NCBI GenBank assembly: GCA_900315015.1
Contig: OMXJ01000021.1
Location: 1-47,006 of the forward strand
DNA length: 47,006 nt
Source of the DNA: an uncultured Eubacteriales bacterium
GTDB lineage: Bacteria; Bacillota; Clostridia; Lachnospirales; Lachnospiraceae
Direction of reading: 5' to 3'
Position 1 is the first letter of the stretch. The number at the start of each line of letters is the position of its first letter. Below the pieces are notes generated by a model, which ran no database searches, was not told the origin of the DNA, and saw nothing but the letters and a program-made list of their open reading frames with translations. Position numbers and translations under genes: made by a program. Of this stretch, positions 8,794 through 15,606 are shown in pieces.

Positions 8794-9552
8794 ATGAGTG
8801 TTATTACAATGAAGCAGTTACTTGAAGCTGGTGTACATTTCGGACATCAGACAAGAAGATGGAACCCTAAGATGAAGCAGTACATCTACAACGACAGAGG
8901 TGGAATTCATATCATCGACCTTCAGAAGTCAGTTGTTAAGTTAGATGAGGCTTATGCAGCAATGAGAAACATTGCAGCAAATGGTGGTCAGATTCTTTTC
9001 GTTGGTACAAAGAAGCAGGCTCAGGATGCTATCAAGACAGAGGCAGAGCGTTGCGGAATGTATTACGTAAACGAGCGTTGGCTTGGTGGTATGCTTACAA
9101 ACTTCAAGACAATCGAGACAAGAATTGCTAGACTTAAGGAAATCGAGAAGATGTCTGAGGATGGAACTTTCGAAGTTCTTCCAAAGAAGGAAGTTATCAA
9201 TATCAAGAAGGAATGGGACAAGCTTGAGAAGAATATCGGTGGTATCAAGAATATGAAGAGTATCCCTGATGCAATCTTCATCGTTGATCCTAAGAAGGAA
9301 AGAATCTGCGTTAAGGAAGCACACGCTCTTAACATCCCTCTTATCGGTATCGTAGATACAAACTGTGATCCAGAAGAGCTTGATTATGTTATCCCAGGTA
9401 ATGATGATGCTATCCGTGCAGTTAAGCTTATCGTTTCTAAGATGGCAGACGCTGTTATCGAGGCAAATCAGGGCGTTTCTGATGCAGAGGCAGAGCAGCC
9501 AGTTGAGGCAGCTGAGGCTACAGACGTTGAGAACGCTGTTGATGCTCAGTAA
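8794..9552 (+). CDS. rpsB: 30S ribosomal protein S2
   Basis: Ribosomal protein S2 binds the small subunit late in assembly. The 252-residue product is full length and begins [19 protein letters not shown], the classic S2 N-terminus, followed by [18 protein letters not shown] and [14 protein letters not shown]. An in-frame GTG far upstream at 8656 would add 46 unrelated residues. The ATG at 8794 is clearly correct because it follows GGAGG and starts the conserved sequence. A short Ala/Glu-rich tail (about 225-252) is typical of Firmicute S2. Codon choice (many ATC, AAC, TTC) differs from neighbours in the way expected for a highly expressed gene. A terminator separates it from tsf. Confidence 0.97.
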   Translation: MSVITMKQLLEAGVHFGHQTRRWNPKMKQYIYNDRGGIHIIDLQKSVVKLDEAYAAMRNIAANGGQILFVGTKKQAQDAIKTEAERCGMYYVNERWLGGMLTNFKTIETRIARLKEIEKMSEDGTFEVLPKKEVINIKKEWDKLEKNIGGIKNMKSIPDAIFIVDPKKERICVKEAHALNIPLIGIVDTNCDPEELDYVIPGNDDAIRAVKLIVSKMADAVIEANQGVSDAEAEQPVEAAEATDVENAVDAQ

Positions 9553-9594
9553 TCAGCCGGTTTCTGAGGCAGTACTTAATTTTTAGAGTATATG

Positions 9595-9635
9595 GTGCTT
9601 CAGCCTAACCTTGTTAAGCTGAAGCACGTTTTTTT
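9595..9635 (+). terminator. Intrinsic terminator between rpsB and tsf
   Basis: GTGCTTCAGC (9595-9604) pairs perfectly with GCTGAAGCAC (9618-9627). A further four-base inner stem TAAC/GTTA sits in the loop. A run of seven T (9629-9635) follows. It could set the relative levels of S2 and EF-Ts by partial read-through, since I see no separate strong promoter for tsf. Confidence 0.85.
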
Positions 9636-9673
9636 AGAGAAAATAATAAAATGAATATCAAGGAGGATATAAA

Positions 9674-10606
9674 ATGGCTACAGCAGCAGAAGTAAAGCAG
9701 TTAAGAGATATGACAGGTGCTGGAATGATGGATTGTAAGAAGGCACTTGATGCAACAAATGGTAATATGGACGAGGCAGTTGAGTTCCTTAGAAAGAAGG
9801 GCCTTGCAGCTTCTCAGAAGAAGGCTGGAAGAATCGCAGCAGAGGGTGCTTGCGTAGCATTCGAAGCAGCTGATGGTAAGAGAGCAGCTATCGTTGAAAT
9901 CAACTCAGAGACAGACTTCGTTGCAAGAAACGAGAAGTTCCTTAACTATGCTAATGCAGTTGCTAAGCAGGCAGCTGAGAGTGATGCAGCAGATCTTGAT
10001 GCATTCTTCAAGGAGACATGGGTTCTTGATCCTCAGTTCACCGTTGAGCAGCAGCTTTCACAGATGATCTCAGTTATCGGTGAGAACATGCACATCAGAA
10101 GATTCGAGAGATATACAACAGAGACAGGTTATGTTCATACATACATTCATACAGCTGGCCGTGTAGGTGTTATCGTTGAGCTTGAGACAAGCGTTATCAA
10201 TGATCAGGTTAAGGAGTGCGCTCATGCAGTAGCTCTTCAGATTGCAGCTTTAAAGCCAAAGTATCTTGATGAGAATTCAATCCCAGAGGATTATAAGAAG
10301 CATGAGGAAGAAATCGCTCGTGAGCAGATCAATAATGATCCTAAGATGGCTAATAAGCCAGCGAATATCCTTGATAATATCGTCAAGGGTAAGCTTAAGG
10401 CAGAATTCAAGGAGATTTGTCTTGTAGATCAGCCATTCGTTAAGGATGATAAGCAGAGCGTTGGTCAGTATGTTCAGTCAGTTGCTAAGGCAGTTGGTTC
10501 ACCAATCGCTATCAAGAGATTCGAGCGTTATGAGACAGGTGAAGGTCTTGAGAAGAAGACAGAGAACTTTGCTGAAGAAGTTGCTAAGCAGATGGGTGCT
10601 CAGTAA
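9674..10606 (+). CDS. tsf: Elongation factor Ts
   Basis: EF-Ts recharges EF-Tu by exchanging GDP for GTP. The 310-residue product has the N-terminal UBA-like domain with LRDMTGAGMMDCKKAL, then the hallmark ETDFVARNEKF, and a tandem core-domain region extending to the C-terminus. AAGGAGG precedes the ATG at ideal spacing. rpsB-tsf is a conserved pair across bacteria. The codon bias matches that of rpsB. A terminator follows 35 bp downstream. Confidence 0.97.
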   Translation: MATAAEVKQLRDMTGAGMMDCKKALDATNGNMDEAVEFLRKKGLAASQKKAGRIAAEGACVAFEAADGKRAAIVEINSETDFVARNEKFLNYANAVAKQAAESDAADLDAFFKETWVLDPQFTVEQQLSQMISVIGENMHIRRFERYTTETGYVHTYIHTAGRVGVIVELETSVINDQVKECAHAVALQIAALKPKYLDENSIPEDYKKHEEEIAREQINNDPKMANKPANILDNIVKGKLKAEFKEICLVDQPFVKDDKQSVGQYVQSVAKAVGSPIAIKRFERYETGEGLEKKTENFAEEVAKQMGAQ

Positions 10607-10640
10607 TTCGAAGCTCTAAACTAAATTAGATTTAAATTTC

Positions 10641-10672
10641 AAGCCGGGATTTTTATAAGTCCCGGCTTTTTT
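10641..10672 (+). terminator. Intrinsic terminator after tsf
   Basis: AAGCCGGGA (10641-10649) pairs with TCCCGGCTT (10660-10668) around a 10-nt loop, followed by a T run. The next gene starts only 16 bp later. Confidence 0.92.
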
Positions 10673-10687
10673 CAAAATGAGGATAAT

Positions 10688-11866
10688 ATGCTTGAAAAAT
10701 TAAAACTTATCCTGACTATAAATAAGACAAAGGTTCAGGAAATTGAAGTTAATGTAATTGACGGTCATATTTACTTTGATTATATCGAAAATGGCAATGT
10801 AATATCTAAAAATGATAGTAATCCGGCCATTAAAGAAGAAAACTGGATTAAAATGGAAGAAGGCCTTGGAATAGAGAACTGGCATCAGTTCTATGATAAA
10901 GGCGTTAATGATGATTTCGACGTTTTAAGGCTTCAAAATCAGATTGACATGTCTTCTTTTGGGAAAGAATGTGATGATGAATTTATAAATAAAGTCATTA
11001 ATATAAATGATAAAGTGTTCAGTAAGAATCCGAACTGGATTGTTATTGAAAAAAATAGAGGCGATGATGAAATTATTCGCTGCGGTAAAAATGTAATTCC
11101 AGTGTCACTGACACGCTTATTTGAAATGCTTGAGATTTTAGTACCGAAGGCTAGTATAATCAGAAGTGACAGGCTTGATAGCCTTGTGCTTATTTATGAC
11201 AGACATATCAACTCTTCTAATGGAGGCTGGAATTATTCGGAGGTTTTAGTTATAGATAGAGAAAAGGGACGTATTACCTATAACAGCAAAAATACCTATG
11301 CTAATGAATCTTCTTCTACCTTTGAGGTGGGTAAGAAATGTCATGATTTACTAGATGAGCTTGATGAAAATATCAAAACCATGAAAAAAACACCGATGCC
11401 TATTCGTAATGAAGGAACGCCTATGATGAAAATGCTTGTGCAAAGACATTCCGGTGATTTTAAATCATATTACTTTAGCTATGATAGATACGGTGTTCCA
11501 AAGTTCTGGCATGATGCGGTTAGAAGCATTAAGTCTGAAATAGGACGTGTCATGCCTACCGATATTTTTGATAAAGATATTTATGGTCATGGGTGTAAAA
11601 GCGGAGAATATATTTACTGCAGCGTAAGCCTTAATCCTGATGATTCACGTACCTTTTATTATTTAACACTTGATAATAGTCTTATGAGCGGTGATTTAGT
11701 AATTGTGGGATTTGGAAAAGAGGATGAGATTACTCTTGGCAGAATTGAAAAAATAGATTATTATAATAAAGAGAACGTTCCATACCCTCTTGATAAAATG
11801 AAATATATTATTAGGAAGGCAAGTTATGATGATCTGGCCAAGTTTTTATTTAAAGATGGCCAATAA
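10688..11866 (+). CDS. Unknown protein with a C-terminal beta-rich domain
   Basis: I do not recognise this 392-residue, signal-less and probably cytoplasmic protein. Residues about 1-45 look like alternating strands. The middle is mixed and rich in Asp/Asn/Lys. The last 75 residues form a distinct segment with TFYYLTLDNSLMSGDLV, then VGFGK, and ENVPYPLDKMKYIIRK. Its pattern (a Phe/Tyr-rich strand, a GD-V turn, a gly-containing strand, then PYP-K-I) reminds me of small beta domains seen in several clostridial proteins. It also weakly recalls the PriA N-terminal DNA-binding fold, but I would not assign function on that. It lies 20 bp before the C11 protease gene with no promoter between, so they are probably co-transcribed. 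Confidence 0.6.
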   Translation: MLEKLKLILTINKTKVQEIEVNVIDGHIYFDYIENGNVISKNDSNPAIKEENWIKMEEGLGIENWHQFYDKGVNDDFDVLRLQNQIDMSSFGKECDDEFINKVININDKVFSKNPNWIVIEKNRGDDEIIRCGKNVIPVSLTRLFEMLEILVPKASIIRSDRLDSLVLIYDRHINSSNGGWNYSEVLVIDREKGRITYNSKNTYANESSSTFEVGKKCHDLLDELDENIKTMKKTPMPIRNEGTPMMKMLVQRHSGDFKSYYFSYDRYGVPKFWHDAVRSIKSEIGRVMPTDIFDKDIYGHGCKSGEYIYCSVSLNPDDSRTFYYLTLDNSLMSGDLVIVGFGKEDEITLGRIEKIDYYNKENVPYPLDKMKYIIRKASYDDLAKFLFKDGQ

Positions 11867-11886
11867 TTAATATTTTAGGAGGAATT

Positions 11887-14409
11887 ATGAATAATAGACC
11901 AGTTGGACGTGAAAAACACGTTACAGAAGGTGGAAAGGGAGTAAACCGCAGAGGTAGTTCTGTCGGCGGAAATGGTGTTGGCGGAAATGGTAGCAGACCT
12001 AATAGTGATTCTGGAAAATCAGGGGGAAGAGCACCTATTAAAAAGCCTAATGGAAGCTCATCAGGAAGAGTTCCTGGTATGGGCATGAGCGGTCTTGGTG
12101 GTTCGGGCGCTAAGCGCGGTGGATCAATGGGCTGTCTTATTTTAGTTATTATTGTGCTGATAATAATCCTTTTATTTACAAAGTTAGGTAGAAGTCTTTT
12201 ATCTGGCTTCTTATCAGCATCGTCTTCTGGGGATTCAGGTTATAGCAGTTTTTTATCTGATTTTACTAATACCTCAAATTCAAATTCCGGTTGGAATTCA
12301 AATTCCGCTTGGAATTTGGAAAATAATACTGGAAGCCTTGATAAGTCAGTTGCTTCTGGCAGCAGAGCTAAGTATACTTCTATTAAGGGAAATGGCGGAG
12401 ACGTTGTTACTTTGATGGTCTTCCTTTGCGGTACAGACCTTGAAGCTAAGTACAGCATGGCTACTAATGACCTTACAGAGATGACAAAGGCTACTATTGG
12501 CGATAATGTTAATCTTCTTGTTTATACTGGTGGATGTACTAAGTGGAAGAATAATATAGTTTCAAACGACACTAACCAGATTTACAAGGTTGAAAACGGC
12601 GGTCTTAAGGTGCTTGAAGCTGATCTTGGTGAAAAACCTATGACTGATCCTGATACCTTGTCATATTTCATTAAATATTGTAAAAATAATTATCCGGCAG
12701 ACAGATATGATCTTATTTTCTGGGATCACGGCGGCGGATCTATTACAGGCTATGGCTATGATTTAAAGTTCCCTAAGAGTGGTTCTATGACACTTTCTGG
12801 TATCAATAAGGCCCTTAAGGACGGCGGTGTTAAGTTTGACTTCGTTGGCTTTGATGCCTGCCTCATGGCTACTATGGAAACTGCTTTAATGCTTAATGAT
12901 TATGCAGATTATCTCATTGGTTCAGAGGAAACTGAACCAGGTATCGGCTGGTATTATACTGACTGGCTTACTAAGCTTTCAGCAAATACTTCAATGCCAA
13001 CAATCGAAATCGGAAAGAATATCTGTGATGATTTCGTTGATGAATGTAATAAGACCTGCAGAGGTCAGCAGACAACTCTTTCTGTAATCGACCTTGCTGA
13101 GCTTGCTAATACAGCTCCTGATAAGTTTACTGCTTTTGCTGAGTCGATCAGCTCACTTATTACTAATAAGGATTATACAACTGTATCTACTGCAAGAACC
13201 GGGTCAAGAGAGTTTGCTACATCTTCAAGAATCGATCAGGTCGATCTTGTGGATCTTGCTAATAATATGGGTACTGCTGAGGGTAAGGCTCTATATGAGG
13301 CACTTCTTTCAGCGATTAAGTACAATAAGACATCAAGTAACATGACTAATGCGTATGGTCTTTCAATCTACTTCCCATATAAGAAGCTTGGTAATGTAGA
13401 TAATGCTACAAATACTTATGAGAGCATTGGTATGGATAAGAGCTATACTAAGGCTATTCAGCAGTTTGCAAGCCTTAATGCAACAGGTCAGATCGTTACA
13501 GGTGGTAGCAGTGCCGGAACAGATTCACTTCTTAACTCACTTTTTGGTGCAGCTATGGGAGGATCTTCTAATAATGGTGCTGGCAGCTCACTTGGATCTG
13601 AAGCTGTTGGAGCAATTATTGACAGTCTCTTTGATGGCAGTTCTGCTGGTACTTCATCAGACAGCCTTCTCTCAGGCATAGGTCTTTCATCTATTGCTTC
13701 AAGCTTCCTTACTTCTGGTAAGGTTCTTAGTAATGAAGACCTCAAGGCTTACTTTACTGACACTAAGAATGTTTTCGATGCAACAAAGCTTAAGTTTACC
13801 GAGGAAGACGGCGAATATAAGATTAAGCTTTCAGAGGATCAGTGGAAGCTTGTTGAGACAGCAGATAAGAATATGTATTATGATGATGGTTCAGGCTATG
13901 TGGATCTTGGCTATGATAATCTTTTTACCTTTGATGATGCAGGAAATATGATCGCTGATACCGATAAGGACTGGATTTCTATCAATGGTCAGCCTGTTGC
14001 TTATTATCACCTTACAACTCAGGGAACTTCTGATGATTATACAATAATTGGAAGAGTACCAGTGCTTATTAACGGCGATAGATCAAATCTTATTCTTGTA
14101 TTTGATTCAGCTAATAAGGATGGATTCATTGCAGGTTTCACCCTTGATTATACTGAGTCAGGTGATACTCTTGCCGTTGCAAAGAATGCTACACAGCTTG
14201 AATATGGTGATACCATTGATTTCCTTTGCGATTACTGGACATATTCAGGAACATTTAAAGGAAGCTATAAGCTAGGTGACCAGATGGTTGTATCAAATGA
14301 TAAGCTTACTATCAGCAATACAAATGTAGGAGATAGCAATGTAAAGATCACCTATAGATTTACAGATATTTATAATAGATATTACTGGACAGATGCCATT
14401 ACAAAGTAA
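11887..14409 (+). CDS. Membrane-anchored clostripain-like (C11) cysteine protease
   Basis: The 840-residue protein starts with an 80-residue Gly/Ser/Arg/Lys-rich tail. A single membrane helix (about 83-97) follows, and the rest would be outside the cell. The catalytic domain (about 170-480) carries the C11 peptidase dyad: the histidine in WDHGGG (His281) and the cysteine in FDACLMA (Cys325). Family members cleave after basic residues, usually after self-activation. A Gly/Ser-rich stretch (about 535-615) connects to a C-terminal beta region ending in YRFTDIYNRYYW, also seen in clostridial homologues as I recall them. AGGAGG precedes the start. A terminator follows. The substrate cannot be told from sequence. 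Confidence 0.85.
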   Translation: MNNRPVGREKHVTEGGKGVNRRGSSVGGNGVGGNGSRPNSDSGKSGGRAPIKKPNGSSSGRVPGMGMSGLGGSGAKRGGSMGCLILVIIVLIIILLFTKLGRSLLSGFLSASSSGDSGYSSFLSDFTNTSNSNSGWNSNSAWNLENNTGSLDKSVASGSRAKYTSIKGNGGDVVTLMVFLCGTDLEAKYSMATNDLTEMTKATIGDNVNLLVYTGGCTKWKNNIVSNDTNQIYKVENGGLKVLEADLGEKPMTDPDTLSYFIKYCKNNYPADRYDLIFWDHGGGSITGYGYDLKFPKSGSMTLSGINKALKDGGVKFDFVGFDACLMATMETALMLNDYADYLIGSEETEPGIGWYYTDWLTKLSANTSMPTIEIGKNICDDFVDECNKTCRGQQTTLSVIDLAELANTAPDKFTAFAESISSLITNKDYTTVSTARTGSREFATSSRIDQVDLVDLANNMGTAEGKALYEALLSAIKYNKTSSNMTNAYGLSIYFPYKKLGNVDNATNTYESIGMDKSYTKAIQQFASLNATGQIVTGGSSAGTDSLLNSLFGAAMGGSSNNGAGSSLGSEAVGAIIDSLFDGSSAGTSSDSLLSGIGLSSIASSFLTSGKVLSNEDLKAYFTDTKNVFDATKLKFTEEDGEYKIKLSEDQWKLVETADKNMYYDDGSGYVDLGYDNLFTFDDAGNMIADTDKDWISINGQPVAYYHLTTQGTSDDYTIIGRVPVLINGDRSNLILVFDSANKDGFIAGFTLDYTESGDTLAVAKNATQLEYGDTIDFLCDYWTYSGTFKGSYKLGDQMVVSNDKLTISNTNVGDSNVKITYRFTDIYNRYYWTDAITK

Positions 14410-14470
14410 TTTGATTTAGATTATAATTGCTATGGTTATTTTGAGCTTTAAAACTGAAATTTATAAATTT

Positions 14471-14501
14471 GCGGTGTAGAATCTTTTCTATACCGCTTTT
14501 T
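14471..14501 (+). terminator. Terminator of the C11 protease operon
   Basis: GCGGTGTAGA (14471-14480) pairs with TCTATACCGC (14487-14496), one pair being G-T, around a 6-nt loop. Five T follow. Confidence 0.8.
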
Positions 14502-14607
14502 AATGGCATAAGCCTGATACCTCTACCTAATTTAATTCAGGCTACATTTACTTAATTTTTGGTAGATGAAAAGTAGTAATGTTTGCTAAATAAGTAAATA
14601 GAATTAA

Positions 14608-14644
14608 AAAAAGCTATATGAGAGGGGAACTCATATAGCTTTTT
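14608..14644. terminator. Bidirectional terminator
   Basis: A 15-bp perfect inverted repeat (14608-14622 with 14630-14644; core AGCTATATGAG) encloses a 7-nt loop. It has A-rich and T-rich flanks on both sides, so it can end transcription from both the protease operon and the opposing zinc-ribbon gene. Confidence 0.85.
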
Positions 14645-14712
14645 GATTTGCTTAAATTTAAATCAAACAAATGATTAATCGAAAGGTTTTATATTTAACA
14701 AGCACAATTTAA

Positions 14713-15174
14713 TTACTGATAATTAAAGTTTGCTGTATAACCTGATGAGTAATCAGCTGTTTCATTTGAAACTGTATAGCCTGAAGAATAATCAGCAGTC
14801 TCGTTTGTTGCATAATCAACAATACCTGTATCTGCACTAGCTTCAGCAGTAGTATCTGTAGAAGCTGAGTCAGTAGCGGTCTGTTCATTTGCTGCCTGGA
14901 AATCCTTATATGTAACAAGGATATTCTTCTTTAAGAAGGTAGTAGGTTTGCCGCAGATTTCACAATATCTTGCGTTAGATGGACATGGATGCTGGTTCTT
15001 ATGGATTTCGTTTCCATCAGCATCGGTTTCTACATCACCTTCACAGTAATTGTAAATATCTGATCCACAGATACGACAGAAGAGAGCTTTTTCGCTGAAT
15101 TCTTCATTGCCACAGATTGGGCATTTTGTCATTTTGTAATTTTCATCAAATGGAACACCATCATTATAAAACAT
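14713..15174 (-). CDS. Zinc-ribbon protein with repeated tail peptide
   Basis: This 153-residue protein is the only convincing minus-strand gene in the window. Residues about 18-37 form a CPICG...CRICG zinc ribbon. A second set of potential ligands (Cys64, then CEICG at about 71-75) suggests a second metal site. After about residue 90 the chain is low-complexity, rich in Thr/Ala/Ser/Asp, and ends with two identical 11-residue copies of NETADYSSGYT. No signal peptide or membrane helix is visible. AGGAGG lies seven bases before the ATG. The function is unknown; a protein-interaction or regulatory role would fit a zinc ribbon but is inference. Confidence 0.75.
   Translation of the reverse strand: MFYNDGVPFDENYKMTKCPICGNEEFSEKALFCRICGSDIYNYCEGDVETDADGNEIHKNQHPCPSNARYCEICGKPTTFLKKNILVTYKDFQAANEQTATDSASTDTTAEASADTGIVDYATNETADYSSGYTVSNETADYSSGYTANFNYQ
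14734..14805 (-). repeat. Two 33-bp coding repeats, peptide NETADYSSGYT
   Basis: The copies lie at 14734-14766 and 14773-14805, six bases apart. They encode the same 11 residues but differ at six of 33 positions, every one a silent third-codon change. This indicates an old duplication kept at protein level. Confidence 0.85.
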
Positions 15175-15283
15175 AAGATTACCTCCTATTGGGTTATTTT
15201 AAGAGTTTGATGCCACCTATAAGTGGAAGAGGATTTCCTCCTTCTGGTTAAAGGCAGCAACTGGGTTGAATATAATATTTCAA

Positions 15284-15297
15284 TGAAAGCGCTTACT
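15284..15297. promoter_or_regulatory. Candidate cre/LacI-family operator
   Basis: TGAAAGCGCTTACT matches the catabolite-response consensus TGWAANCGNTNWCA at 13 of 14 positions and has the symmetric core AAGCGCTT. It lies about 110 bp upstream of the zinc-ribbon start, close to where that gene's promoter should be. I do not see a clean -35/-10 pair for the minus strand there. Confidence 0.45.
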
Positions 15298-15310
15298 TTT
15301 GACCAAAATA

Positions 15311-15333
15311 AAAAAATGTATTTAAAAATACAT
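15311..15333 (-). repeat. AT palindrome followed by T run on the minus strand
   Basis: ATGTATTT-AA-AAATACAT (15316-15333) is a perfect inverted repeat. Read on the minus strand it is followed by six to seven T, which resembles a terminator. However, it lies upstream of the minus gene and has no G-C pairs except one per arm. Confidence 0.4.
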
Positions 15334-15411
15334 TAGTCAGTATATCACAAAAATTAAAAAAAGTAAACCAAAATTTTTGTGCAAAACGCTAAGATAAAAA
15401 TTCTATATTTC

Positions 15412-15440
15412 TTGATTTTTCGGTGAAAATTTGGTAAAAT
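15412..15440 (+). promoter_or_regulatory. Promoter of the mutS operon
   Basis: TTGATT (15412-15417) and TAAAAT (15435-15440) with a 17-bp spacer, facing mutS. No other promoter is evident before mutL or miaA, so the three genes are likely one transcript. Confidence 0.6.
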
Positions 15441-15606
15441 AGAGTATTGTGGGCTATATAATAAGTGCTTTTTGCCCTAATAAGAATTGAATTGCTTTGA
15501 GTGTAAAGGCAAATAGTAAAGATAATGATTTACAGTCAATAGTTAAAAAGTATTATGTAGTAAGGATACTTTATGAAATAAATTATAAATATGGAATGGT
15601 GATAAA

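Larger units (their letters stand above)
14410..14712. other. Convergent intergenic region with two terminators
   Basis: The 303 bp between the protease gene and the opposing zinc-ribbon gene hold two hairpin terminators (14471-14501 and 14608-14644) and otherwise AT-rich sequence with no gene I can support. Confidence 0.6.
15175..15606. other. Divergent control region between the zinc-ribbon gene and mutS
   Basis: The 432 bp carry the leader of the minus-strand gene (with its AGGAGG), a cre-like palindrome (15284-15297), an AT palindrome next to an A/T run (15311-15333) and the mutS promoter (15412-15440) followed by a leader of about 160 nt. I see no reading frame worth annotating. Confidence 0.6.
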
